Assembly (NCBI GenBank): GCA_025094145.1
Contig: JALLLS010000010.1
Location: forward strand, 496,001-560,000
DNA length: 64,000 bases
Direction: 5' to 3'
Source: Spinellus fusiger
Taxonomy: Eukaryota > Mucoromycota > Mucoromycetes > Mucorales > Phycomycetaceae
The position numbers and the translations under genes were made by a program. Shown here in pieces: positions 1 through 11,941 of the stretch. The notes beneath the pieces were generated by a model, which ran no database searches, was not told where the DNA came from, and saw only the letters and a program-made list of their open reading frames with translations. Every line of letters starts with the position of its first letter. Position 1 is the first letter of the stretch.

Positions 1-638
1 GAAGACTTCAAAAGTAAATACCAATTGATTCATAATTTAAGCAGGCTATTAGTGATATACTCTACCATAAATTATTTCATTTTGACTTTTTTTTTTATTA
101 AGTCACTCCTATATACCAATTGGTTTGAATAGACATGTAATGTCGCCATTATGAAGAGATTCAAAATATTCAATAAAATATGAAAAACAGCATACAATTT
201 AATAGGGTCATGTATTTAGAGTTATCTTACTATATTTATAGAACAAACATCCTAAAAGACAAAATTAGGACTCACGTATTGTCTTCTATTAGTGATACTT
301 AACAGAAGAGCTCTAAATAGGTAAAGCCTATAGAATTAAGACATATAACATTCGTAATATCATGTTCTATTTCTCTTTTAAAAAAAGATGAAGAAATTGT
401 AAATGTAACTGGCATTATAGTTATCGAGATAATATTAAACACATATTCAATAAGGCATATTGAGATTAAAGATATTACATACCAGAAATTTCTCTTTCTC
501 CATTTCTAAGACATTCCTTCTATGCATACATATCCACACACATATCCATACACACGTACACATACGCACATATATATGCATCTGCACTACTAAATCGACA
601 CTATTGAATCGACACAAAAATTCAGTTAATTTTCAGCA
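1..638. other. Left edge, AT-rich, no gene seen
   Basis: No reading frame with coding character was found. A stretch near 530-570 is a CACACAT/TACACA-rich simple sequence that opens a 66-codon frame by chance. The right end of the stretch is the promoter side of the secreted repeat protein that starts at 695. Confidence 0.5.
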
Positions 639-646
639 TATAAATA
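639..646 (+). promoter_or_regulatory. TATA-box-like element
   Basis: TATAAATA lies 49 nt upstream of the ATG at 695. This is a plausible core promoter position for the secreted repeat protein. The assignment rests only on the motif and its spacing. Confidence 0.4.
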
Positions 647-694
647 TCGCAAGTACATAGTAAAGAGTCTTTTATACAAAGTCTCTTCCTCGCT

Positions 695-3626
695 ATGCGA
701 CAAAAAGACCTTTTTATGCTACTACTGGCATTGCCAGCATTAAATGCAGCCGTGATGGATAGAGGTGTAAGTAACAATAAATAAATTGTAAACACGTAAC
801 TAACTGTGCTTATAGGAACATCAAGGTGTAGGCTCCTCGAATCTTTTTGGACACAATGACTTTACCGACATGAAACTCTCTGATACTGGATCTTCAAGAG
901 CAACCTACAGTAACAGCCAAGAGTCTAGACATCCATCTAGTGTCTCGCCACCTTTAATCGAAAAAGAAATAGTCAATGATGGTATTAGCAGTATAGATGA
1001 TTCTTCTTTATCTATTCCAACAGTCGAAAACGATGATGCTGAGATCTCAGAAACAAGTAAAGAGGCATCTATTCCAGAAGTCAAAGAAAATATTTCTGAA
1101 GATGCTGAGTCAAATAAAGAGATACCTACTCTAGTGGTCGAGGATACTACTGAATTTACTGAACCAAATGAAGAAGTACCCATCCCGGTAGTTAAAGACG
1201 ATACTACTGAGGTTGCTGAGTCAAATGAAGACACTGTTCCTAAAATTGCCGAAACAAATGAAGAGCCAATAGTTCCAGTGGTAGAAGATAATGTTCTTGA
1301 TATTACTGAGAAAACAGATAAATCTGCCGATAAGGAAACTCCAGATGAGGTACAAGACTCAACAACAGTATCAGACCCATCGAATAGTCCCAAAGAAAAA
1401 TCTAGATCTAGATCTAAGAAAGGACAGACGTTAGACAATCAAAACAACAGGTAATAAATATATTAAATAATACACAAATCTGATGTCTTTAGTACAAGAA
1501 CAAAAAAACATAGTCCCAAGAGAAAGAAGCATATCAAAGAAATCAATCGACTCACCAAGTCCAAGGACAAATTATCGAATAACATTTTAGACCGCTTAAG
1601 AGATTACTCTGCTTCTACTCCTGCTACTGATCTCCCTAAAAAAGTCAAGCCAAGACCTGTATCTGATTCAAAAAGTAGTTCAATCAAGAAAACTAACGAT
1701 GATAATGATGTTGTTGAAGCATTTATAAGAGGATACATGTCAGCACCTGACAGACGACTTGAAAATGCCTATTCAAGCTTCATGGATACACTTATTTCTC
1801 TTTTCAAGTTTTCTATACACGAAGCTCGTATCTCAGGAGATTATCCCTACAAAAATCAAACTGGTACCTACCTTGAGGAACTTGTGAACAATCCAGCAGT
1901 CGCTATTATCCGTGAAATTAACACAGTTATGCCAATCAGCCCAGCTATGACTATTATCAAAGTGGTGGCATCCATCAGAGAACTTCAGTCCGAAGCAGAA
2001 CAAGCTATGGACAGTATCAATGATATCAGACTTGATGTCAATCATATGCAAGAAGGATCTGTCAACTTTTCTACAAAGATAACCCAGGCAGTCGAACTAA
2101 TGTTTAAAAAACCCAAGGAAGCTGCAATTATGATGGGTTTAGGTGGCGAAAGATTTGTCAAAGAGTTTCTCAAAGGCGAGGCTGTATCTGCATTGGAAAA
2201 TATGTTTAGCGATGTGGTGGATCCTTCTAAAGATATGATTAACAATGTCATTAGACTCTCTGATATAATTATAGCTGGAAACAAGTCTCTAGAGCCACTC
2301 AAAGAAGTTTTTAATGCTTTGAGAGGCACACTCGTAACGCTTTCTCAAAAACCTCCACTTAGTATCAAGGCTGAGATCTGGGTCCTTCGTAAAACTGTGC
2401 AGATAACAAGAGACAGAGTCAACGCACAAATTCGCCAACACATTCTGAGCAGCATCAGTACAGATCAAGGAAAATTTCTTACAAGCGTCATCAGACGCTT
2501 TGCAGAACTCACTCATAGATCGATAAAATTTCGTCGACCCCACTTGAATCGTATGAAAACTTTTGAAGTGAATAACAAGTTCTTTTCATTTCTTCAGGCT
2601 CACAATCTTGATAATTTGCCTAATGTCCCCAAGTTTTCTAGACTGGGTGATACTCCTAAGTTTATTGGCCTGCCTGATGTTCCCAAGATGCCTGATGTTC
2701 CCAAGATGCCTGATGTCCCCAAGATGCCTGACTTGCCTGATGTCCCTAAGATACCTGATTTGCCTGATGTTCCCAAGATGCCTGATGTTCCCAAGATGCC
2801 TGACTTGCCTGATGTCCCCAAGATGCCTGACTTGCCTGATGTCCCCAAGATGCCTGATGTCCCCAAGATGCCTGACTTGCCTGATGTCCCCAAGATGCCT
2901 GACTTGCCTGATGTCCCCAAGATGCCTGATATCCCCAAGATGCCTGACATGCCTGATATCCCCAAGCTTCCTGACATGCCTGATATCCCTAAGCTTCCTG
3001 ACATGCCTGATATCCCTAAGCTTCCTGACCTGCCTGATATCCCTAAGCTTCCTGACATGCCTGATATCCCTAAGCTTCCTGACATGCCTGATATCCCTAA
3101 GCTTCCTGACCTGCCTGATATCCCTAAGCTTCCTGACCTGCCTGATATCCCCAAACTTCCTGACCTGCCTAATATCCCAAAACTTCCCGACCTGCCTGAT
3201 ATCCCCAAGATTCCCGTCCCCAAGGTTCCTAGCCTTCCCAAGATTCCTAGCCTTCCCAAGCTTCCTAATATAGGTGACATAATCCTAGATGAGATTCATA
3301 GGATATTTCATGGAGATAACCCCCTAGAAAAAGAACAAGTAACTCGTAGAGTCAGTCATACCCGTGAAAAGCGAGGTGTTATGAGAAAAGAAGCAAGTCA
3401 GTCAATTGTCGATTTGGAAAACATGAAGAAATATTTCTATGCATCTGTTACTGTTCTCAAAAGACAAAATCCAGAAATGAGTTTATTTATTGACATTTTG
3501 GCGGATATGTTTATTGCTAGAGCCGAAAAGATGCTGAAGTACGATGCCCGTGCTTTTCAAGTTATTAGTGATCCTACTAATGAAAACTCAGAGCGTGCAC
3601 TCATTGCCTTTGGTGAGAGTTTTTAA
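695..3626 (+). CDS. Large secreted protein with Pro-Asp-x-Pro-Lys tandem repeats
   Basis: Three exons (695-766, 816-1450, 1493-3626) join in frame to give about 946 residues; both introns are GT-AG and 42-49 nt. The N-terminus (Met-Arg-Gln-Lys followed by LFMLLLALPALNA) is a typical signal peptide. Residues about 30-235 are acidic, Ser/Thr/Glu-rich and loosely repeated around 'ES/TNE..VPVVEDxT'. A short basic stretch follows, then a helical-looking domain of about 280 residues. Next comes about 190 residues of tandem P-D-[VIL]-P-K-[MLI] units, often alternating with P-D-[LM], and finally a helical tail of about 110 residues containing a dibasic KR site. No enzyme motif is visible. The repeats look like a rigid, charged, polyproline-type surface rod. 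I do not recognise a named family; a cell-wall, spore-coat or interaction-surface protein is inference. Confidence 0.85.
2671..3205 (+). repeat. Coding minisatellite (PDxPKxP units)
   Basis: Near-identical 18-nt and 30-nt units built on CCTGATGTCCCCAAGATG follow one another in frame inside the secreted repeat protein. Upstream units use GTT/GTC and AAGATG; downstream units shift to ATC and AAGCTT. This suggests two local expansion or homogenisation events. Repeat number probably varies between strains. Confidence 0.85.
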
Positions 3627-4291
3627 GTTATCTTTTTATAGTGACTTGTCAAGCTAGTTTGACATTTTAATATTTTTTTTTACCATACACTACTTGGAAA
3701 ATCCCATAGATTTTTTTCCTCAATCTAATGATATTATATATAATAAAGCACAATATTTATCAACACTAAATACATGAGATATCTTTAATGATCATAGTAC
3801 TGGCGAAATAGAAATAGAAATAAGAATGTCTGAATTTTTCATAGGGCTATATGTAAAGCAATTATAAGAATAATAAATAATGAGTCTATGGCTACAGTAT
3901 AATAATTTGTTGTTAATTTCTCATATCAAAAGTATATTTTATAAACAATGTATCTATAAAAATAGTTGAATATTCTGAAAGATGTTTATTAAGGAGATTC
4001 ATAAAACTATAGAATGAATATTCATGAGTCTTTGCTTTTGTTATTTTCATTTAAACAATTAAGGATTCTATTCATCGCTCATTATCGCTAGATAGCTTTA
4101 TATGATTTACCCTCTTACTAAAAACAAGTATAATGTTATTTGTATTCATGATTGATGTATTTATTGATATAGTTTTATTTTATCTTCACATTAATTGAGA
4201 CTGTTCATATTGTATGTAGCTGGGAACATTTTTACATAGAAAAACACTACATTTGGTTGAGCATTATGGTTTATAGGAGAAGTACCCCTCC
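3627..4291. other. Convergent intergenic region, nothing seen
   Basis: AT-rich DNA between the 3' ends of the secreted repeat protein (+) and the carotenoid oxygenase (-). It presumably holds both polyadenylation regions. No coding frame or structured repeat was recognised. Confidence 0.5.
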
Positions 4292-6230
4292 TTAGTTTAC
4301 TGACACATTTTCAAAATGGTGATCAACATAAGATCCATGGAAGGTAGATGCAACAAAGTTTCCAATCTCACAGCTAGATAATTCCTTCATTGTTTTAGCG
4401 TCCAATATGACCAACATGCACCGGTCCCTTTCAGAGTCTACTTTGTCAAACCTGTTGACTAAACTCATAAGCACACCATCATCTTCATCGGTGCTTCCTG
4501 GGCGTGGTGCGAATATTGGCTCCGAACAAATATATCCATCGTTACCATAACAGAGCAGATCACCGCTGTCTAGATCCACCTTGGCAAGAAGAACGGATTC
4601 ATTGGAATCTTTATTAACGGGAAAGTACTGACATCCATAAACAAAACTGCTCTTGGTCATGGCATATTCTTGGCTATATCTTGGGAATTCGATATTCTTA
4701 GTGATAAGACGAGAGCTCACTTTAGATTTGTCACCATCCAATGTAATACAATAACGACGCAGATCACCAAAGCTGGTTTGTGGAGAAGGAGCACTCATAC
4801 CATTGAACTTGGATGGCATTGGTTTAGAATTCTTCTTCTTTTCCATGTGAGCATCATAATCAGACTGACGAACAGGATTGCTGAAGGAGTGGATTTTAGA
4901 CAGAATATCAGCATCGTCAAATGCACAGACATCCATATCAATAACAGAACGACCCTCTGAGTCCACAGAGTCCCAAGCATTTGCAACATGGAAAGTGAAG
5001 AAAGAATCGGTAGCAACACTAGCAACAAGTCCTTTTCCATGGCGACTGATGACATGCATATAGGCTGGTGCTTCATGATTCCATGTCATACTACTTGTTA
5101 TAGATCCAGTGAATACGAAATCCAAGCCTCTGTTGGTGAGAACTAAAGGTGACTCAATAAGGATAATATAATCTTTTGTTATACTGAATGCATGAGCGTA
5201 AACAGGTTGAATAGGAGTGCGTTCAGCATCCAAGCGATGGTTGAATGAGGCCAAGATGGTGGTCTTTCCTTCAGGCGTAATTGAGAATACAGTGTATTCT
5301 ACAGGCTCAATATTCACGACAAAATTGATTGTTTCTTTGGTGATTGGATCATATTGGTGGTGGGCTGGAGCCATAACACCTTTAATACGTTCGTCATATT
5401 TTGTATAATTGAATGCACGTTTGGGTTCTATGAAGAAAGACATTAATACTTCTTCAAGCTGAATAGTTTATCTATACTCCTTACCTAGTGTATCTTGATT
5501 GATTTGTTGAAGTATATTTGCATCTGTTTTAGCAACAAGAACACGCATATCTTCATTGTTCATTCTATCAGCTGCAGTGTAGATCTCCGGTAAAGGAAAA
5601 TTTGGTGTTGGTGTGACACCAACCATCACGGATGAAGGTGATGCGTTCTCTAAAACAGGAGGATGAAGTATCATTTTGTCGATGCGCATATAGATACTAG
5701 TTATTCTTTCCCAGAAAGAGTTATAAGTGGGTACATGGCCAAAGAAAACCATTCCTTTTGCGTTATTCTTGATGACTTCCTTTTCAGCATCCTCTGCTAT
5801 ATTGCGAGAGTTGTATCGGATAGACTGTTTTTTACTTGATATTTCAAATCGATGCATATAGGGCATTCCATCAAAAGCATGTTTGATGGCCAAAGTACTT
5901 CCATCTTCTCTCAAAAGATTATATTTACCAGGACCTGCATAATGGACGAACAATTGTTAATGATTTTAACATATAAGGTTTTTAATAATAATTACCAATC
6001 CGGAAAAGAATGCCATTAAACCATTCAGGAATCTCCCCATTGACAGCAAGCCATTGTGGTGTTCTCACTTCTTGAGTATTGCGGAGAGTGTCTGTGTAGA
6101 AGGAAGCATAGTATTCTGGAAGCAAGATATAATTTTTTGCCTTTAAATACAAGGAATAGGGGTTGAGCCAAGAAATATGAGACATAATGATAACAATGAA
6201 TATAAGAATGATTAAACTAGCTAAAATCAT
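4292..6230 (-). CDS. Carotenoid cleavage dioxygenase (RPE65/CCD family)
   Basis: Exons on the minus strand are 6230-5996, 5934-5485 and 5427-4292, giving 606 residues with phases that match exactly. Family members cleave carotenoids or apocarotenals with a non-haem iron held by four histidines. Visible landmarks are RIGPGKYN after the first junction, KTDANILQ and DTLEPKRAF at the second, and candidate iron ligands in AHHQYD, the HVISRHG stretch, FFTFHVANAWD and the C-terminal FHGSYVDHHF. An N-terminal hydrophobic segment (residues 2-16) suggests membrane anchoring, which is not universal in the family. In Mucorales such enzymes (for example AcaA and CarS types) act in trisporoid, that is sex-pheromone, synthesis. 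I cannot tell which subtype this is. The family assignment is firm, the substrate is not. Confidence 0.93.
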
Positions 6231-9144
6231 AAAGTATGAAAATAAAAAAGCAGGTTAACTTGGTTCTTTTTATATGAAATCAAAAAGATAATAATAAAAA
6301 TAATAACTCTGCTGTTTGTCCGATCTTTTCATTTTCATTTTTTAAATAAATAAATAAATAAAACAATCAACATCCGTGAAACATACTCTACTCCTATATA
6401 CTTATTGATTGTCTTATATCTCATAAAAAGTATACTATTATAATTTTCTTTATTGTCCCCAATAAATATACTATTAACATAGCTAATTGTCAAATTCTTC
6501 TACTTAGATATTAAGGAATTTCGATATTTTAATGACTAAATCAGTAAAGTTTTCATTATTATTTAAAAAAAATAAAAATCAGAGCTTAGGATTCATTTAC
6601 GTATAAGGAAAAATCACTGCCGTATGCCGTGTGCCATTTGCCGTGTACATCCAAACCGGCCAAGTCATTTAAAGATAGCCACGTTATTGCTTAATAAACA
6701 TTATGCCAACAGCTCTATGCTCTGCAGTATTGGTTTCTTTTATTCTAAATTATTAGTTCTATTGCTTTAATTCTTTAATTGAAACTACCTGATAGGCTAT
6801 TCTTCCTCAACTATATTAATTTTTATCTAACCACTCTCAATGAGGAAGGGTCCAACTTGGCTTTGCCACAAAGCTGAGTCAATGTGACTGAGTCATTGTT
6901 TGCAATACGGATGATTAAAAGAAGTATCTTATAATTCTCGGGATTGACTCATACTATTTGCCAATTTCCGTTTATTTTATTTTATTTTATTTTATTTTAG
7001 GAAACCTGTGTCGTCTTTGATCTTAGGTATCAAAGAAAATCCGGTCAGTTAAACGTGTAGTAGAACTCTGCTCTTTATTCACTCAATTCAATACCTCTTT
7101 TATATTCTTTTCTAGAAGCTACTTCTGCTAATTTATGATATAATAACTAAATCTTAGAGATGTACTATCTTTTAGTCTGTTTGACTTTGACTGTTCACCT
7201 ATCTATTTCCAGTTAGTTTCTTTACTAAAGATGTCACTATTCATAAAAAGAAAGTAACTTCATGACACCTGCCACTCGGAAGATTGGACCTGATCTTTTG
7301 ATAGCAATTTGAGATAGTGTGTCGTAAAGACATTTTCTATATTTGTAATTACTACTCTTTTTGGAAACATCAACTACGACTACTAAACTGAGAAGGGGAT
7401 GCTATCGAATACTAAGGGATGATGATAGTTGATAGTATTCAATAACATACCCCTGAAGCTAAACACTATTAGTAGAAAAGGTATAAAAGACGTGTTGTTA
7501 TGAATGAATAAACATCAGAGTTTAACTACCTGTTAACTGACCGGATTCTCTTTGGATTAACAACCCATTGACGACAAGAGTCAGAGATGATAGTTTATTA
7601 TAGAAAGACATCTGCCCAAGACATTATACCTACCAGTTCTAATGGTCAATCCAATTCTGATCATAAAAAGACGATCATCGTTTTATCAAGGACATATCCA
7701 TGAAAAACAAATAGTGTTTATCATTTCAAATAGCAAGTGCATAAAGATTCAATGCTACTATGATTGTATCATGATAGACAGGGATAGTAGGCTAAGATCA
7801 TTTTACCGTTGCTTCACTGACTTGAATGCTTCTAGGAAAGACCTTGATACAATGCATCTTGTTGACCTCTTTTCATGTAGCAAACAATAAATACAATCAA
7901 AACTAAATACTAAGGACATATCAAATTGCGACGGTTGAATAGTATCTGCACTGACATGTTCTATATATTTATTTAGTGGCTAACTACAATTAAGGTCTAT
8001 TTTTGTCTCAATCTTTAACCTTTATTTTTTATTTTAAAAGAATTAGTTAGGTTTTCTGATCTTGTCTATTGTATGAGAAAATGTATAGAGAATGCTTATA
8101 TAGTATTGAATTAGCTCATGTATTGTATTGGGTAGAGGAAGCTCATAAGAATCCTTTGGTCTTTTAGATATAACTTTCATTCAATTTTTAATTGTTTGCT
8201 TGGCTATTTTGTGTATTTTTAATAAGTTCCACAAGACATTTACTATCACAAATAATATTTAGGTGTGTCATTCTTGAAGAGGGATCTTCCTATCAATATA
8301 AACAAATAAACTTTGAGTCAAAATTCACTTATCTCGGGAATTGGGAAGACAATAGTCGTGTAGCACTAATTCTAGCTTTTCCACTTTCATCTCCTTGCCT
8401 TATATTAACTCAGTTTATATTTGTTTCTTGATCCAATAAAGTGCCATAAAGTAAATACACCCTATATCTGATGAATGCACTTTTTTTTTCATTTAATTCA
8501 TATTATCAGACTCTATCTAATGAATTCATCAAGGAGCTAAGTTGAAAAATAGCTGTAGAATAAAAGAGAAAGAGGAAACAGAAAGACAGCATCTGATATA
8601 TTACATGAAAGCCTTCTTGGCATTTATGCTTTCACTCTTTTAATTGTCTCAATGAGTACGAGGAACAATAAAAGTCATATTTTACAAAGGGATCTTTTAC
8701 TGATTCACCAAGAAAATAGGCTGTTATGGGTAATTATTTTAGTATAAATGTAGCCACTCCACAGTTTATAGCAAACATATGCACTGATACTTTGTATTGG
8801 GATCTTTTTGTAGTACACCGCTATTCTTTATGCCATGTTTACGGCTAAATTTCTTATGTGGTGATTGGATTAGTTGATCTGGATTCACACCCAAAGATTT
8901 TTCTGGCTTTTAGGCAGTGACACAATCTCCCCTTTACGTTCATCCCGAATTTTGCCCTTATATGGAACTGTGTTTAAAATCAAAGGTTTGCAAGTATCTA
9001 AATTATTATTTCCTTTTGTGGATACCTCACTATCAAATTATATTATCAGTAAAATATATTGTTTATGAATAAAATTGTTTATTACAATAATATAGCTAAT
9101 GATATATTATGACTATAGCTACTGCCTAAGTGCATTCCCTTTAT
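6231..9144. other. Gene-poor AT-rich region, probably decayed transposon DNA
   Basis: No frame above 85 codons shows coding character. Simple repeats include AAAT units near 6345-6360 and TTTTA units near 6970-7000. The segment about 7385-7600 has a TATA-like tataaaag, an AATAAA signal and GC-richer blocks. It could be a solo LTR, but no second copy was found in the window, so this stays open. Confidence 0.4.
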
Positions 9145-9370
9145 AGTGTTGTAAATGTGAAGACTTTTCCCCCTTGAAACATGTATAGGACAAGGGAGGG
9201 AAAACCATCCCTGAATTTACTGAGAAGCTATTACTGTATAACTTAAACCTTTGTAGCATAGAAAAAATATGTATATAAGTAGACCAAAATTCATACAATG
9301 AATCTTTGAGAAATGTATCCTTTAATTCAAACAAACACACCTATTGTTTTTTGGGTTTTCCAACAATAGC
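9145..9370 (+). mobile_element. Decayed dispersed coding repeat X, copy A
   Basis: This stretch is visibly homologous, in the same orientation, to 57548-57787. Both begin with TTGTAAATGTGAAG, share CCCTGAATTTAC in the middle and end with AAACACACCTATTG, a T-run and TTTTCCAACAA. Translated on the plus strand both give a fragment like IPEFTxxLLxYNL, so the repeat was once protein-coding. Copy A carries stops and small indels. The element type is not recognised. Confidence 0.6.
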
Positions 9371-9619
9371 AATAGAACCCACACCCCAAAAGCCTTTTGC
9401 TTTATCCTTGGGAGACAGATAACCATGCTCAGGAGTATAACCTAGACACCATTGACAGTATAGAAGAAAGAAGACCACTTGAGATTGACTTGAAAGGAGT
9501 CTTTAATTACCTAATAACAATACAATGAGTGTCTTGTGGAATATAATGAGCTTAAGCCCAGATGAAGACACTGCTTACCTTTTTATCACTAGAATAGTCT
9601 TTGATAGTGTCTATCACCT
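9371..9619. other. Spacer between relics X and Y
   Basis: No homology to the rest of the window was recognised here. It may be part of the same decayed element as its neighbours. An open frame starting at 9525 runs into relic Y. Confidence 0.3.
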
Positions 9620-9905
9620 ATTGTTTTTCTTTGTTAATAATAGCACATTACCTTACTCAGTTATGCTCATCTTGACGAGTACTTGGGTGTTGAGTTGTAT
9701 GTACAGTGTGAGAAATAACAAAAGGAGAGGAGTATCAAAACAAATAATAACTTTTCTTTCTCTATTTTAGTGACATATACACTAGCCTCCACCCATAAAT
9801 TTCATAAGTCAAATTCACAAGTCAAACAATTCACACTCTATTTGCCTTGAGCCTAAAGCCCAGTATTAGAAATAATACTTTGTAATCATTAAGCACCACT
9901 GTTAA
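9620..9905 (+). mobile_element. Decayed dispersed coding repeat Y, copy A
   Basis: Homologous in inverted orientation to 39290-39570. Both copies translate to a segment like VNxSTLxxSVMLILTST, followed by a Cys/Tyr-SxRNK stretch, in a frame open from 9525 to 9770 here. Both also share a downstream block containing CTAATACTGG and TAGGC on the reverse strand. The element family is unknown to me; the shared decaying coding frame supports a transposon relic. Confidence 0.55.
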
Positions 9906-10720
9906 TACCAATTACAATAATATAGTTACTGAAGTGATTATAAATATTGAGTCAATAAATGGCTATACAGTTCTCAATGTAAGTGAATTTGGTTCTATTT
10001 TATGGACAATGAGCACTAGAGTTAATTCAGTGTGTCCCATAATAAATCTTTTTCAAGCAGTGTTATACTGCAAATACTGTGGGCTTAAGAATAACACATT
10101 ATGTTAAACAATAAATGCAGTGACTGAGTTGTAATTTTGGGGTGATTCTTGTTCTATTTCTTGTCTTTACAGCCAATTCTATACCTTTTAATTGCAAAGT
10201 CAATAGCCAATGCTAAAATAGGCAAGTAAAGTTTGAAATTGACCATTTAGACAGCGAAAAGGCCTTTTTAAACACATTAGCCAATCATAAGTATATTGCG
10301 ATTTTATTCTCAAGATATTTCCTTTTATATCCCAAAAATCTCCTGGTGTGTACTTGCAGAAGAGTGGAAGACAGTTGGTGTTGAACTTGCACAACGATGA
10401 GTTCAGAGTATGACAGACAGACGCCAGGCTGTCATTGATGCCAAAGAAGGCCATACAAAATATTAACTGTATTATTATTTTATTTTCTATAATTAAAGAT
10501 ATTGAGACTTGATATGCTTAAGTTTGAATCTTCTAGATCAAATGTAAAGTGCTTTATTTAATGTTAAACATGTTCTATCTATTTCGTCCTGATATTTATA
10601 TTCAAAGGTATTCAATTCAAATGAGTGTGGTTATATTCACACTTTCTTGAACAAGTATGTTTATCCAAATTATGTACCCAATAGCATTATTTGAGTGAAC
10701 CATCTTCAAAATAGATATAC
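9906..10720. other. Gene-poor stretch with a possible relic frame
   Basis: An open minus-strand frame of 84 codons (10454-10200) has a balanced amino-acid composition, including Trp-Asp, Trp-Leu and Pro-Gly. It could be another coding relic. It has no neighbouring exons that I can join to it and no second copy in the window. Confidence 0.35.
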
Positions 10721-11941
10721 AGGCTGTTATAAGTATGGCTATTTGCGCAAAAGTCATTGTAACTGTCTAAATAATGATAGATACCAAACAGAAAGTAGAG
10801 ACATTATGATATGATCAAGAAATGGCAGCTTACTGCAAAGAATGGGTGAGATGAATCAGTCATACAATCCTATGAGCCAAGTACTTCTTTCTTCCTAAGG
10901 ACAGTAAGGTTGGACTATAAAAAAATGCTCAGTCAATGACCAAAATATCATGATAAACACAATAAAACACTACTGCTTCAGACTAATATACAGAAAAATA
11001 AATCACTTATATTTATTTGGAAAGCCCTTTCATTAGTATAGAGTAGACATGTGTGCTAGCATTGTGCAAGGTTGCCTGAACCTCATACGACATAACCTTA
11101 TTAACATATGATAAATAGTAGCTAATACTATTCAATACTATTAAAGGCTATTTATTTCTTATTTCTTATTGTACTTCTATCTATTCTTTCTGAACTAAAT
11201 ATGTTATACAGCCAACAAGATACAAATAAAGTAAAGAAGATACAATATGCTTATAGAATCAACCTAGAGTTTTTAAATGTGTTTAGTTTTTATAGGAGAC
11301 TGATGAGAAGCCTATAGCAAGTTATCCATGTGCTAATACTACCAGATAAATGACAATAAAGAGAAAAGGCATGCGGAGGATGTTGAAGAAAGAAGGATTC
11401 AAACTCTATCTTATCAATGCATTCAAAACATCAAACCTGTATCCTGAGTGCAAGTACTCACCTTTGGAAACATTTAAACATGTCAAGAACTTTAGGCCTT
11501 ATCAATGAACAGAAATGCCCAAAGTTAAATGTCATGGTCTTCTCAGATCATTTCTTAATTTCATATCAAAATAAGACTCATCTTTCTCCTTTCAAATAGG
11601 TGTTCAAACCAAAATTGTATGAAAGACAAGACATTGAGGCTTTGGAACTGTGATCTAGCTGCTACATTGAACTTTGGACATAGTCTAATGTCTCCAAGGG
11701 AAAATAGCACCTGCCCAGAGTGTTTTTGTAGATAGAACAAAAGAAAACATAATTATACAACTAGAACCAATAAAAGGCCCAAGCCTTCTGGTTCATCTCT
11801 ATCCTTCTCCTTTCCCAGTTATCGCTGGAGTCTCAGTTAACTAACTGACGGAAACCATGCTACAGTTAGATTGTCTAAAATAATAATAAAGTGTATCTTA
11901 TTCGATTTTTTCATGCAAAAAGATATTATAATGTCTAGTAG
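10721..11941 (+). mobile_element. Fanzor (IS607-like TnpB homologue) remnant, copy 1
   Basis: About 1.2 kb nearly matching, in inverted orientation, 60582-61800. The 3' part reads as the C-terminal half of a Fanzor nuclease. A frame from 11350 gives KRKGMRRMLKKEGF, then a zinc-ribbon-like LYPEC, then FKHVKNFRPYQ, and stops at TGA 11506-11508. A second segment gives CHGLL, then after a gap RCSNQNC. It leads to WNCDLAATLNF at 11643-11675, which is the RuvC-III signature with the usual Arg mutated to Cys (codon 11649-11651). Stops, frame changes and a lost splice donor show it is dead. Fanzors are RNA-guided DNA nucleases carried by transposons. The family call rests on the zinc ribbon plus WNxDxxAxLN motif; the upstream half is too decayed to read. 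Confidence 0.75.

Noticed and set aside
905..1438. 177-codon minus-strand frame
   Set aside because: It is a shadow of the acidic exon 2 of the secreted protein; its Ser/Val-rich content follows from the complementary Asp/Glu/Thr codons.
2600..3280. Long minus-strand and alternate plus-strand frames opposite the PDxPK repeat
   Set aside because: They are mirrors of the coding minisatellite (SGSLGIS and CLMFPRCL repeats), with no start context or domain.
7385..7600. Possible solo LTR with TATA and AATAAA signals
   Set aside because: No second copy, target-site duplication or terminal TG...CA pair could be found in the window.
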